The notes: generated by a model not told the origin, from the sequence alone. DNA of 64,000 bases from Monilinia fructicola (GCA_008692225.1 VICG01000011.1:620001-684000), one strand, 5' to 3'; positions 12,481-27,018 are shown, numbered from the stretch's first letter. Translations and numbers: made by a program.

Positions 12481-15419
12481 AGACATAGGAAAGAGGAAAT
12501 CATGGATGCAAGACTGGATGAGCACAGTGGAGAAAATTCCGGCCGAGAATGGAATTTTGATAGGGCCGTATTGCCCCTCACGGAAGAACACGATAAGACT
12601 GTTCGAAGTGTGTATTTTATGGCTATTGGACATATCTCCTATCGATTAACGATATGGCACCAAAGATAACTCGGGCGTGTATCAATACATGTGGTATACC
12701 CATGCCCAGTGGAAGCCGCCTGTAGCCACTGCCACCAGGAGTAGCTCTAGGCAAAGTGGAATTTGAGAGTGATACTGATTCTGGGGATGAAGTTACTCCA
12801 TGGAAGCTCTGGAATACTTCAATAAAGGGTATGGCCTTATTTGACAGATATTCCCTAGCAATTTTACTCCCCAGTTTTTTGAAAGTTGCGCTCATTGAGA
12901 GTCCAAGAAGTTCACAGGCGTGAGGCGCGCAAAATAAACGCATTAATGTACAGTAAATTAAAGTGATGCTACATACATACAGGTACTTCAAGATAGCGTC
13001 TTTGGAGTAGCATCCACCACGTCTCCTGATGATGGCATTGTCCTAAAGAAACCTAAAAGAGTACCTCACAGAAGGCTTTGGAAACTATGCGTACATTAGA
13101 ATATATATTCTTGAGATTACTTTAAGAGTCACCGACCAGCGTCTTCATCATCACAGTTATCAACAGCTTCAGTAGTGCTTGGAGCGTTGAATATAGCTGC
13201 TTGCTTGACGATTAGTGTTGGGTGCGCGATACGTTGATGTAACTTGAAGTCTCTAATCCCTCTCATTTACATTGTTTGCGTTGTTGACGCGTTTTGTCTT
13301 GATTTTTCTTGGGTTGTCTGTGCAGCCTCGTCGCATTGTTCATTTTTATTCTGAATGTTAGATTGTGATCGTTTAGTTCGCGATTAAATGTCCATCTGTA
13401 GACAACCCTACTTAGCTGTAATATCAGGTGGATTCGAGGTGGAATGTTACTGGCATGATATAGGAATGTTTTAGTGTTGCTTCTATGTGTGGCCGGTTGC
13501 TTGAGGTTGCTTAAGGCGCTTGATTTGATGGATAATGTTCAGTGAAGTGGGAATAAGGTGGGGATACATATATGGTACAGAACCTTTGGTGAATCCAGTA
13601 TTGCGCTTTACAGGTCGTATTGGATGGTGTATTGTATTGCGTTTGAGGTTACTTAATCCGAAAGGTTGTTTTAGTTCGAATGTCCGCATTTGGCTTGATT
13701 CTTAGAGCTCGCCCGGATGATAATAATTTATTAATCGATTTAGCTTTTGTCATTGAAGGTCATTTGGATGATTAGATTGAGGTAGAACATATTCGATAGT
13801 GAAAAGTGTGTCAGAATTAGGGGTCGACTTTAAGCGAGGTGGACCCGGTTGGTATTAGAGAGGCGGCCGTCAGTAGGATTACCTAGGTAGGACAAAAACG
13901 TATACTTTAAGAAAAGAAAGTAAAGATTGTCTAACTCTGAAATTAATGCAATCCAGATTAGTCGATCCGGGTGATTGATAGGCTTGATGTGAATTAGCTG
14001 TTTTAATATCTTCTCGGGTATTTATCCGACTGCATGTACAGTAGCTCTCAAGCTGTTAAGTCTTTACTATACTTTGAATTTCAGCGACTAGCTGAACACT
14101 GGCTCGATGTTTCTAAGCCGTTTGATCAGGTTTCTGGGCTCGTAGAGGTCTTCAAGGACAGAAAAGTCGCACAAGTTCATTTAATTGCATTGTGCGTCGT
14201 ACTCCGCCAGCGATATTGTCCAATCACGAAAAGGTAAAAATATAATGATTTAGAGGCAAAATCCTATTGCTATTCTGACATCTTCTGTAGCTCGGATTGT
14301 TTTCAATTGTCCAGCACAGGCTAGGCCCACTGAACATACATTCTTGGCGATAGTCAAAAGCAGAGCGTGGAGTTCTTGCTATTATATCATCCCCAAGCTC
14401 GTGAATATCGGAGAACAAAGTCGTATCGGAGCTGGCCAAGAGTGAAAAATGAAATAGAGCTTTCTATGTGGTCAGTTAAGCTCGAATACCATGAGGTATG
14501 CCAGCTGCAAGTTTTCCAAGCCTGTAGGAAAAAAGGCCAAGTGAACAAGGAAGACAAATGTGAAGTATTTGTGCCCATTGCTGCACCTTTACTAAAAGAA
14601 ACGATTTTTTCAGAAAGGGGGGATATGGGATTTGTAACTCAAAATGTGAAAGACCTTATGACCATTGTTCCTCGTTGATTGTGGTGGAACACAGCTTACG
14701 ACGATGGGAAGGGTGCAAGACATATTATGAATCACCTTTCGATGCTAATCGTGTTAATCCGAATTCGATAATGCCATTATTCCATTTTCTTTCTTCTTAC
14801 ATTTTGCTGAACTATAACTAGCAAGATATCTAGCAGAGATCCAGGCTCAAGAAGTAACATTCCCTCTCGGTTGAAGTAAGTGCAGTCCCTTTGTCAGAAA
14901 TGTAGGTATCCGACAGAATGAGGCTCCGAATTCTAGTGTAACTACCTAGCGCAGTCGAAATCCAGGAGAATGCTTGTCATTGGCAGTATTTAGGTACCCG
15001 GTTGCCAGCTATTAGTTTCCCATACAAAGTTGAATCACGCTTAATTGCATTGGCGAAGCCCTGTCGCTCTGCAACAGCAGGGCAAATAGACATCAAGTAA
15101 CACTCGTCAGCCTGACGTCACTTCACAACAATGCATATGAAAATCTAGTATAGTTTGGGAGCTTTCAGTATCTTACGGAACGATACCACAGATAAAACCA
15201 ATTCAGATCAACCGATCAGCCAATAAAGAGCTCTCCTGCTGCTGTGCTGTCGTCAAAATCTAATGAACTCTTGTTGTCATACTGCAGCAAACCAAAATCG
15301 AGAAGGTAACGTGGGACCAACGATGATTGATATACTCAAGTGGTTTTGGTGCAGAAAATAATAAAAACGTGTTCTTGGCAGAGATTATTAGTTTTTATTC
15401 AGTCACTGCATGAATATAA
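12481..15419. other. Long gene-poor interval
   Basis: Nearly 3 kb without a gene I can support. A plus frame at 14034-14237 (with LIALCVVL and CPITKR) could be a decayed part of the DUF3176-like gene whose tail is at 15420-15902, but this is speculative. Other frames (12623-12991 minus, 14367-14678 plus) lack family features. ACCTAGGTAG is at 13881-13890. Confidence 0.5.
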
Positions 15420-15902
15420 ATTCTGGTATCCGTACCATTGAGATGCACCTACACCGTCAAGGACGACAAGATAGGCACCGAGGTTATCTCCATGCTATAC
15501 CAAGGACAAAACGTTACAAATTCTATGCATACTTTGGCAACGTACATGACTACTGCACTGCGAGCAAACGACACTCGACCTTTGCAGCAGTCAGAAAATG
15601 CTACTTTCCAGATTGCTCCTACTCAAGTTGTCATAGGCAAGGTATGGATACAGGAACAGATTGTTATCGTACGATGGGGCTATCTATTTCTCCCAGGCTT
15701 TTTATTGGTGCTCGCAGTCATATTAGTCGTGGCTGTTTATACAGAGACGCGGAATTTCCAGGTCGGATTATGGAATTCAAGCCCACTGGTGCTTTTCTTT
15801 CATGGACAGTTTCAGAAGGGATCTCCGCATGTTGATTGGAACCTTGATTTATTGAGTACTGAAAAAGGAATGAAGAAAGTTGCGTCGGGTCTTTGGGCTT
15901 AG
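15420..15902 (+). pseudogene. C-terminal fragment of a DUF3176-like membrane protein
   Basis: The reading frame ends at 15902 and is closed upstream by an in-frame stop near 15420, leaving about 160 residues with no proper start. It contains NSMHTLATYMTTALR, then IVIVRWGYLFLPGFLL within a hydrophobic membrane segment, then LWNSSPLVLFFHGQ. In fungal DUF3176 proteins (about 600 aa, several membrane passes) this order of elements (NSM..ATYMT, VRWxWL membrane segment, WKSSxLALLFHG) forms the last ~150 residues. The fragment therefore looks like the surviving tail of a larger gene whose 5' part has been lost or decayed. Alternatively it could be the final exon of a gene whose upstream exons I cannot see. 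Function of the family is unknown. Confidence 0.55.
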
Positions 15903-17302
<1,400 letters not shown>

Positions 17303-17609
17303 GTCTGAGGTGTACACGGATAAAGTATGCACAGTGGAGTTGGTTGGGTTATTAGGCTTTATAATGTTCGGGTCCTAGTACTGGGACTTCGATGTACACT
17401 ATCATATGGTTGGACTGGTGCAATTTTGACAATGAAACTTCCTTTTCACTCAGCAGTCAAGTGGTTGCCCTTGTTGAAGCTCTGTGGAGACATTTTAAAC
17501 CCTCTATCGCTACCTACCTAGGTACCTATTACTAGGTCTTTAGTGGCCCCTTCATTCCTGGTTTGGTAATGATCAATATTGTCAAGAAATGTATCAATCC
17601 GCTCAATAG

Positions 17610-19542
17610 TTATCTCCCAGTAATTATATCATTCGCAATCTTTTCCGCAATCATATAAACAGAAGCTTGGGGATGACCCGGAAGCGCAAAAGGGAAAATT
17701 GAAGCATCAACAACTCTTAAGCGATCTACTCCAAACACCCTCCCCTTTGAATCCACAACCGCATTTTTATCTCCCGTTTTTCCCATCGCGCATGTCGCGC
17801 TAGCATGCCACATTGGAGCTGAATTCTGCTGAATATATTCCAGAATTTCTTCGTCAGTTTGTACTGCAAGTCCTGGGAGTATCTCGGAACCTATCTTGAT
17901 AGATCTGGCTGGGCCGCTGTCCCATATTTGTCGAACTCTTTTGAATATCGCTAAGGCAACTTCAGAATCTGCATGGTTATTGAACCAACCTAGATCGATT
18001 ACTGGTGGGTCTTGCATGCTAGCACTCCTTAGAGTGATATTTCCGCGGGAAAGTGGCGCTGTAAGGATTCCGCCAAGTGCTCCAATAGTAGTGTAATTGT
18101 CACCGGCAAAACCTGCCCCAACGTATTCTGCTTCTGGCCAGTCTGGTGGAAAATCATCCAGCGATGATATTGTTTCTTGCGAGAGATTTCGTCGTAGTTC
18201 TTCTGTAATCTTTTCGAAGGATAGATATCCGGCTGCTGAGCTGTATGGGCCCGCTGCATTCTCGAAATACTGTTTCAAAATCTCGGCAGAGTTGTCCGGG
18301 TTCGCTACAATACTTCCCGCACTCAGTGTATTTACTTGGTTGAGTACAGTGAATGAGACTTGATCCCAGAGATTCTGTCCGACTCCGGGAAGTTCTGAAA
18401 CTAACGGGATGTTTTGTTCTTCCAGTACTATGGGCGGACCAATTCCTTTCATAAATTAGCATGTTATATTCAAGCTCGAAAGTGACCTCTCACCGGGAAC
18501 CATAAGTAGTTGTGGAGAGTGGAAAACTCCTGCTGACACAATGACTTCCTTTTTAGCTCGAATAGTGTATTCAAATCCCAAAGTTGATACCTGGACCGCA
18601 TTTGCTCTTTTCGGCGAATCGAAAGTGAACAGGATCTTCAATGCTTGAGTGTGGGCATGGATCATAATATCCGTATTCTTGATGGCCTCTTCTAAGAAAC
18701 TTGACCGCGAAGATGATCGTACAGCATGTTTGGGTTCAATCGTGGAGGGAACCCAGGCTCCATGACCTGAAAGAGAACCACTACTGAAACCAATGGGACT
18801 TACTGGGAGACCAACAGTTTGCACAACATGTGCAAGCGCATCTGTTGTGGGGTCAACCCAGTTATTCCAAGAAATTTGCAAGGGACCCCCAATAGAGTCA
18901 TCGAAGGCCGTTGGATCATACACTACAGTTGCAGATGTCGAATTTCTCTTTTCAATATCAGGTGGAGTCAAGTGACAAGACCTTTTATAATACGGAAGAA
19001 GATCTTCGAAAGTGAAGCCTTCGTCTCCAACAGCCTCAGCCCATTTTTGATATGTCCCAGACGTGGCACGATGATACGACAGTGCATTCAGTGCTGAAGA
19101 TCCACCGAGCGTTTTCCCTTGAGCATAGTGTATTCGCCGGTTCCCAGCATTCCTTTGCGGTATAGAAAACAAGTCCCAGTCAACAAGAGGCTGCTTAGGA
19201 TAATTCTCGGAGGAGTAAGCTAAAGGCATTTGCAGGCCTCCAAATGGAACTATGCTGTAGTTTCCATTGTCCTGTTCATAGAACCCACCTGCCTCAATCA
19301 CACCCACAGAGGCAATTCGCGCAAGTCTTGAAGCAATGACCAATCCTGCTGTTCCTCCCCCGACCACTAGATACATCAGTAACGGAATTCTTAAACACTG
19401 GATTCCATCACATACCCACGTAGTCATAAGTAGCATTTCCGGGAAAAGCAAAAGCACTCGAATGAAGCCGATGTTGGGTTCTGGTAGCACTAACTACAGT
19501 TTCTACAACAGCCAAAGAGATTGGTATCCAGGAAACATACAT
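17610..19542 (-). CDS. Secreted GMC-family FAD oxidoreductase
   Basis: The model is complement(join(17610..18445,18494..19366,19416..19542)), 611 aa. The introns are 48 and 49 bp, and both junctions restore conserved sequence: DYVVVGGGTAGL at the first and LLMVPGIGPP at the second. Exon 1 encodes a likely signal peptide (MYVSWIPISLAVVETVVSA), so the enzyme is probably secreted. The FAD-binding GGGTAGL is at about 45-51. The GMC signature TLGGSSALNALSYHR and the C-terminal active-site His regions MWHASATCAMG and LPGHPQASVYMIAEKIA are all present. Members include aryl-alcohol oxidases, glucose oxidases and choline-dehydrogenase-like enzymes. The exact substrate cannot be read from sequence. It converges with DPM1, with no cluster of related genes around it. 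Confidence 0.88.
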
Positions 19543-22008
19543 TGAGTTTGCTCTTCGTGGCAAAGTTAGGCTACTTGGTAAAGAACTTAGGTATGAAGAT
19601 ACTCAAGATGAGGTTTTCATTCTGCCGGGAATCCTTTATTTGTCGACGAAGCTTGAAAGCATGCAATATCTTCCCCACACACTGCCAAGTGTCAGCAGTA
19701 AATCACCGTGACATCCGGATAATATCGTCGAACAAATCAGATTTTTGGATTTTATTCAAAATGCTATAGAATAACGATACTAAGATCGTCTTGAGTACAA
19801 AATGTGGGTACAGCTTTTCATAATCATCGGCCACCATAAATGAAGGAGATGTTGTTCGATTAATAGAAAAACGTGCAGAAATCAACTTGGTATTAACTAT
19901 TGAAGAATAAATTCCAAAGAAGTCGGTCATGTAGCATATCAATCTAAAATTCCTTTGTGTCTATTGTTGTTTTTATTATCTGTTCTCAATTCTAACTTCA
20001 CTATTCAAATACTACTTACTCTACCTAGGTAGAGTATGCATTCATATTTTAATATTGATATAAAATCAATCAACAATATAAGAGTTTGTCATTATATGAG
20101 TGTACACCAGTTGAAGAAAAGTTCGTTTAAAACACTATATCATTTACAGTCTTCCCAATCTCCCTTCTTCTTCTCGCATCTATGGATCTTCCATCCTTTC
20201 TACTCTTCACTCTCCCTCATCCCTTCACCAATATACTTCCCCACTCCTTCTCGCTCCTTCTCACCCCATACATTACTGCAGAATACGTTTCAGGGGTTAA
20301 ATTCCAGAGGTTGAGAGTAAAACGCGGGGAAAATTAAGGCTGAAAAGGAGAAAGAGTATGGAGAAGGAGATCAGTAAAATCAAAACAGGAAAATGGACAC
20401 TTATCAATCCATAGTCAGTAGTACAATTTCTCACTCTTCACTTACCGGCAGCTGGCAAATCGTTTGATCTCCGACATACAGCCTTCACGTCTTGTATGGC
20501 CATTCTCATAACTAAGTTCTGCGAATCCCCAAATTTTCATTCACATGATGCTAAATGCAAAAAAAAAAACAGAAATCCAAAACAGAAATAAAAACTCAAG
20601 ATACATTCTCCGCTCAAGGTACGAAATATGCAGAATGTATTTCTCCGGAGACTTTCATGTGATCTTGTTAACAAACACAATATGAGATCATCGCATGACG
20701 TTACGAAATGTAAGAACCACATCACGATTCACCTAGCCCTCCACTTCACACCCACAAAAACAATGGAATTTATCCCCTCTCCACCACCCCTTCCTCTATT
20801 CTACTCTATCAGCGCGTGCTTTTCTCTCACCGCCTCTATTCCACCCAACTCTTTCGCCAACCCCCAATAATTTGTAACACATCTATCCATCCAGCCATCC
20901 ATCCCCGGCCGACGGTCCAGGTGAAGAACCGCGAATATATCAGAGACGCAGCAGGATAACGAAAGCACGATTCGAGATTCGCATCTTCGCGTTGTTGTGA
21001 TGCGCCCTGCGTGTTGGCTGTGGATTTGGATTCTCCATTTTCGCTTTCGCTTACCGAGGCTAGTTCGATGATTACATCCTTTCGATCTACTTTTCGATTT
21101 ACTCTGGCGTCAGTTGTGGAACGAAGACGAGAATGAAGAGTAAAAAATTTCACTGATCAAAAATCAAGATCCGTAATTTCTTCGGCGATATCGAGTCGTT
21201 TGGAATATTGGAGTGTTTGTGTTGGTGGTGGCGGTGGTGGTGAGAGTCGATGAATCAGATAGATTGGATGGATGATTTGGGTTGAAGATGCTGCAGGTGT
21301 GAGTGGGATAGGTGGATATGTGGAGAGTTAGTTGGACTGTTGTGTAGTTAGGTGGGTGTGCGTAACATTGTGGATGGGTATTTGGAGCGTGGTGAGAATT
21401 TTTGAAGTTTGAGAGGGGTTAGGGCATGGAGAGCTCGAGGATGTCGCTAGCTTTATTTTGTTCGCTTCTTGAATTTGGGTCGTGGTTGTATGATGTACAT
21501 TCAATAAGAGTGTAGTAGTAGAGTGCGAGGGCGCAAAGGGGTGGGATTAGGTGGGACTGGGTGGGAAAGGTGGGTATAGGTTAGGGAGGAAGAATGAAAC
21601 TTGGAGTAGTAATCATGGGGAATTGCTTTGAGATGCGGAAGCGTGGCTGGAGATCTAGCCGACTATATTGGTGCATTCTATTTGTTGTGCAACTAGTTGA
21701 AACTTTTTCGAAAGAGATTTCTGTATGTGATATGACGTGTGAATTGATGGGTCTCATTTGATGCGGCTCTCATGGGGGTTGTAGTAGGAGATAGATTTTG
21801 GATCAAGGATGCATGGGTAAGGATTTTAATGGCATATCTGCAAGACGGAAAGATTGGTAGAATATTATCGAAAATATGATTGCTACTCGTAAATGCTAAA
21901 AAATCGAAGCATTTAAAAACATGACCAAACATCAGATGACGGCCACAATAATTCCGACTCAGTCAAAAAAAACCGAGAGCCTCCTGAATATCCCCAATTT
22001 GTTCAGAA
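19543..22008. other. Gene-poor interval
   Basis: About 2.5 kb with no supportable gene. The minus frame 20836-21153 and plus frame 20036-20314 are Ser/Pro or low-complexity and lack family signs. CTACCTAGGTAG occurs at 20021-20032. TGG-rich and GTGGTGG simple sequence lies at 21210-21380. Confidence 0.55.
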
Positions 22009-23925
22009 TCAACCAAGCAAACATCTTTTGCACCTACACTCACCCGAAAACCACCCCCTCAGCATTTTTCGCCTCTCATCCGTTGACTCCGGAAGATCTT
22101 GTACATATCTCAGAAAGACTTCTTCGCCTTTCTTAATATCTCTTTCGGCACACCATTGGAACTTTGCTCCGCCCTTCCCAGCATGCATGCTATATATCAT
22201 TGGTGGGTCTTCGCAACTATGGTTAAACATTGCATGTGAGCCATCAACCCAGCATCCATATTCCATTTCTTCTTCATCGCCTGAAGCGTTGATTCTGAAT
22301 TTTTGCCTATGGGGTATACATGAGTTGATCTTTCATCTGCTGATGTATTTGGAAGAGATTGACAAACATACCATAGAGTTTCCAAGACCCAGGCATCATA
22401 CTCTTGGTTGGAAAAGATATCGACGCCAAGCATCTCCAGAATTTCCAAAGGCACAATGACCCGAGCTTCTAACGACCATGGATCCTCGGCATTTGCTTCG
22501 TGACTGGCCAGGTTTGCTACAAGGGGACTCTGTAATGGGTGGCCACCTCCCTGTTTGCATATCGCCAATAGCCGTAGCCAGATCACGCCAGAAATTTCTG
22601 GTCCCCCCTGGATAACATTCCTCTCCTTGTGCGGCAGCGTAGATGCGTGAGATATTCTTCCCACATTGGGAAGTGTGGTAGTACGTCTGCGCAATATCTT
22701 TGCAGTCCTTGCTACAGAAGTAAAGGTGTGCACAACACATAAATCCATGCTGTTCATTTGAATGTCCCAATTTGCCATAACAATTGAAACAGCTACCTGA
22801 ACCTTCTGGTTCCATCTCTCGCTTCCAGACTAATGAATCCAACAATTTTTCATGCTGTTCTAACTGCGATGCTTTGGCAGCTAGAGCCGGTCTATTTTCT
22901 AGAACAACTTCGTCCGCGTGTATATCCTTCGTTGCAAATAAGCCGTACGATATATCATCCGAGCCTGGTACAATCAAAGTCGACCGTTTAATCCTGAGTA
23001 CCTTCGAACACTTGGCAAGAGCCTCGTTGGCAGCATTGATTGATTGTTCAGTTCTGGCATTGATGTTAGTTGCCCATGGATAAGTTCTAATCAAAATCTT
23101 TCCCATCTCCGTAGCTCTCCAAACAACCTGCTCAGGTATTCTGTAGCTATCGGCTGACAAGTCATCTATATTCTTTCGATTAGTTTCGTACGACTCGGTT
23201 GCGTATCGCTGGTAAGTAATGAAACCAGACTCATCTGGATAATTCTCCAGTGCTTCTGCAGATATCCCTTTGATATCACGAAAAGATCGGAGATGATCAA
23301 GCGCGAATAGCAATTGAGCATATCTAGAACGTTGCTTCAGCAAGAGCCATTCACCAAGAGTGCAGCCAAAAACGCACGCGAGTTTTCGCTCATACTTCAA
23401 CCAACCAACCATCTGCGTTGCCAGATCTGCTTCCGAAAAATCGACATTCCATGAGATACCCTAGTCAATATCAGCAGTGCCTTCCGATTCCATGCGAGAC
23501 ACTCAGAGATTACTTCCGCCATATCTCGAATCCACATCAGCATTCCCATCCCGAACCATACTTTTGAACGAAGAGCTCCCCCATCAAACACATGATTTAT
23601 CAAAGCAATCGCCTTGTAAGCATCCGCAGCCGCCAGTTCCGGAAACCCCAAATCTAGAAGGATTTCAGATCGGGTTCTCCAATGTTCGGGGGTGTGCGGA
23701 AAGTTCTTTAAAGTTTGCGTGGAGACTCGTAGCTTTTCGCGATGGCTCTCTACTTGCTGTTGGAGTGTTAGATATCATGCACGCCTGCTTTTCGGTCTTC
23801 GCGGAGATGTATCAGAGAATGCGTAGATTACTGACCTTTGCGTTCAACGATCTGAAAGGTTGCATACAGTGACTTGTCTCAGTAACGGTCAGTCGCCAAT
23901 TTTTGGATTCCCAATATTCATCCAT
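22009..23925 (-). CDS. SET and MYND domain protein (SMYD-like), apparent frameshift
   Basis: The model is complement(join(22009..22306,22372..23460,23514..23756,23836..23925)), about 572 aa if one extra base in the C6 run at 22603-22608 is discounted. Introns are 65, 53 and 79 bp. The start MDEYWESKNW sits in a good context (TCACCATGG). Features in order are an N-terminal helical region (HWRTRSEILLDLGFPELAAADAYKAIA), the start of a split SET domain (YGLFATKDIHADEVVLENRPAL), a MYND-type zinc finger (CFNCYGKLG..CCAHLYFCSKDCKD..YYHTSQC), then the SET core with GSHAMFNHSCEDPP and a Cys-rich post-SET tail GECRCKRC. SMYD proteins methylate lysines on histones or other proteins; the target here is unknown. 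Frame 1 (ending EECYPGG) must pass to frame 2 (PEISGVIWLRLLAICKQGGGHPL) at the G6 run. Removing one G gives continuous family sequence and correct phase (codon TG|G) at the next intron. Confidence 0.8.
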
Positions 23926-24542
23926 GGTGATTGGAGGATGTAGAGTAAACCGTTGAAGTTGTATGCTTGAGGTGTGGGAAGAGCCCTGGAGAAGGGAAGA
24001 AATGAGATATTAGAGCATCGAAAGAGCGTTACTGAGCGTTTAATCAGTTTTTATTTGATTCACGTAGATTCACTCTTGAGATATAATTCTTCAATGCCGC
24101 GTCACACCAAAGTGAATCGTAGATCAAGTTCCTAAGGAATTATCAAAGAGGTCTTCCTATGATCTTGAAAATGAACATAATCAGAATTATTTTGATTAAA
24201 ACTAAGTCATATTGCCAATCACTACAAAGAGCATAAGGAACAGACTCCTAGAGAGCTCTAGAAATACAGACAGTTGCTACAATATAATCCGATATAAAAC
24301 TAGCAATATTCCCTTCAAATTACATCGAATAATCGAATGATCTCTTCGATTTGTAGACAACCCAGCACCTTTGTATGACTCAACTTGGCCTGGACAATCG
24401 AATAATCTCCTACGCCGATACACCTTCAGGTATCTCCTAATGCTCAAAGCAAGACTCTAGAATCAGACAGACCATCCCAATCGTCGATAGCACAAGAAAC
24501 TCCTCAACGCTTAAAACAAAACTCAACAGCTAATCAATCTTT
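23926..24542. other. Intergenic between SET and F-box genes
   Basis: No gene seen in this 617 bp. It contains the 5' region of the SET/MYND gene and the 3' region of the F-box-like gene. Confidence 0.6.
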
Positions 24543-25467
24543 CTAGAGTAGCTTTGGTTCAGCGAATAGTTCTTGCAAATTCAGATTCGAGATTACGGGA
24601 TGAACCCCCTCTTTCTCCGTTACTCGAAGGTGAATCACCAGTGCGCGAATCTTCTTCTCCATCCAACTGATCTCAGATGAAAAGTCAAGATTTACAGGGC
24701 GACCCTGCCTGTAAACCCACACGCTCATGCTCGCCGTACCAATATTCATCTGAAATCGCTGCAACCCACGAATATCAACCCAGGCTCTCAGGCCCGGCAA
24801 CTCGTGAATTTCGATGCGATGGCGCGCAAGAAAGGCTGGGATACCGTCAGGGCATACCGCCAATGACTTTACACGAGCACAGTTTCCAATGGCCTCGAAA
24901 GCCGAGGAAGCGACGGAAGTCAGGCTCTCAAGTGTCAATGGAGTACGAAAAAATCTTCGTGAAGCGGTAATGGATCCGAATGGACTCTATAGCGTTGCGC
25001 TTGTTCTTGGGGATTTTCTCCAGGCACCTCTCTGCATCATTCAAGGTACAGAATTCGATGGTGTTGTGTTTGTACATCAATGCATCTCCAGACACGATGT
25101 TGTAGAATGCACGGCAAGTCAGAGATACTGCAGCCGTGTCCTTCAACGTTTTCACAAGAACAGGATTGATTAGGAAATTGCGATAGCAATCACAGTAACG
25201 CTGTTGATTCTTCCACATAGGATATTCCGTTTGATGTTTGAAATTGGAGAGGGCACATGAAGTGACGTTATAATCACTTGTGCAGACAAACGTCAAGATC
25301 ATCGAGATGGTTTCGACAGGCAACGTATTCAGTATGGGGTTGATAACTTGAGATTCGACTGAGGTCCCTCTCCAAGCATCAAGGTGTGAGGTAGCGGTCA
25401 TTGGCTGAGTGGTGAGAGTATGCTTAAATGCTGATCGAAAATATACCATGCTTGTGACGCCAAACAT
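24543..25467 (-). CDS. F-box-like protein with N-terminal hydrophobic segment, apparent frameshift
   Basis: Two overlapping minus frames (stop at 24928 in one, next frame to 24543) form one protein of about 307 aa if one base of the A6 run at 24948-24953 is extra. The join reads HYRFTKIFRTPLTLESL. The first ATG of the frame is 25467; the open frame continues upstream via TTG. Residues around INPILNTLPVETISMILTFV resemble the start of an F-box (LPxE..xIL), and AAVSLTCRAFYNIV matches its second half, with a 40-residue insertion between. F-box proteins recruit substrates to SCF ubiquitin ligases. The C-terminal half (SLAVCPDGIPAFL, ELPGLRAWVDIRGLQRF) resembles the variable region of fungal F-box proteins. 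An upstream exon is possible because a pyrimidine-rich CTCCTCAG lies just before the frame. Family assignment is moderate. Confidence 0.55.
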
Positions 25468-27018
25468 GATGTTGAAAAGTGTCCCTAGAAGTATTGCAAG
25501 CCTTGTCCAAAACCTTTGTTTCAATCTGAGGAGAAAGTCTGGAAGCCCGCGTTCGTTCAGGTGTTTTATGTACTGGCGAAATTATCACGGATTATATCGT
25601 ACTTTTTGTATTTGTTTCAAGTATGAGTTTTGAATAATTCTGGGGGAGAGAGTTTGTCGGGGTGAAAGTGGAAATATATTTCGATGACACTATGTGTGCG
25701 GTCGTGAGATATGATATGAAAGTCTATTCTCTACGATCCTCAGCGATTTGAATTTTTGAGGATGATAAATCCAGGGAAGATCTGTCGACTTTTGAAGGAA
25801 AGATTTCTCGTGTTCTGTGGGAGGTTTTGAAATATATATACATAATCGAGGATATGTAATCTTACTTGAGTGAGATATCGGGAAGAACGTGTCAAATTCA
25901 TAGATAATGTTGTCTGGTAGGATGTAACTTACTAGCACTCACCACTGGAATCGAAATTCCATCGAGTCATGAAATATCTTGCATTCATGACAGCACAGAG
26001 ACTAACTAGCTTGCTAGAGCCCAGCTATCATGTAAGCCTTTCAGCTACCTCAATTGGCAATGGAGCTAGCTGCCTGGTTTGGTTCACACTTCGAAACATG
26101 GAGGTAGAAGTAACATGTAACCTATGAGCGAATCCAACATCTCACATATATAATTGAGACTGCCATACGCAAAAGGATTTGGATGAGGTGAAACAAATGA
26201 CTGACGTACCGTATGCCTTCACCTTCAACTTCAATCATGAACTTTCCTAGGACGAGTATAATTAGCTCCCCAATTCCCTCACCCGCCAAATAGTACAATT
26301 ATCAAACCTTGGAGGACCTGGAAGCCTCACAACTCTACAACTCTACAACTCTACAACTCTACAACTCTACAACTCTACAACTCTACAACTCTACAGACCT
26401 AGCAAACCTTTATTCTTTCCCTCCGTCTGTTCCTGCAGACGTGTTTTTCTGATAGGCTTCTACCATAACATTATATAAAGTGCCGAGGTACACGACTTGC
26501 TTCCGAGCTGTTGATTGCTAATTGTCATGCAGTCTAGCTTACTGGCCTTCTGAATAGTCAATCAGAAAAGAAGAACCCAAGTCCAGTCTGTTTGACCTCG
26601 ACGCGACTCTTCCCGAGTGATAGTATAAATACAAAGGCTCGGATGTTTCTTGAGGGGTTAATGAAATCTTCCTTTCGTTTAATTTCAGTGTTCGCTAAGA
26701 ACTAAGATTACTACTAATTGAACCACGTATTTACAGAAAGGTATGCAAGAAGGTAAAATGAGGAATTTTTGATATGCTAGACCAAAGCATAAGGACTATA
26801 AGAGGCGTAGGACTGCAAGAAGAAAAGGGTGCTTGGAAACAATGAGAGAAATTCAGGAGGAGATTTCAAAATGTTCGGATTGGTAGACCTAGTGCTCCAT
26901 GAATTGTACATCGTGTGGATCTTCTTCGCGTACGACAGGAGCAAGCGCCTCTGAAGCTGATGAACCAGTAAATTCCGAATGCTTCGTTTCGCAGCAAATC
27001 GTATCTGGTATCCTCCTC
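25468..27018. other. Intergenic with an 8-bp tandem repeat
   Basis: No gene supported. A tandem array of ACAACTCT is at 26329-26394. A plus frame at 26899-27375 is the antisense shadow of the thioesterase gene. Confidence 0.6.
26329..26394. repeat. Tandem ACAACTCT octamer array (about 8 copies)
   Basis: Eight essentially perfect copies of the 8-bp unit run head to tail in intergenic DNA upstream of the F-box-like gene. There is no evidence of function. Confidence 0.9.
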
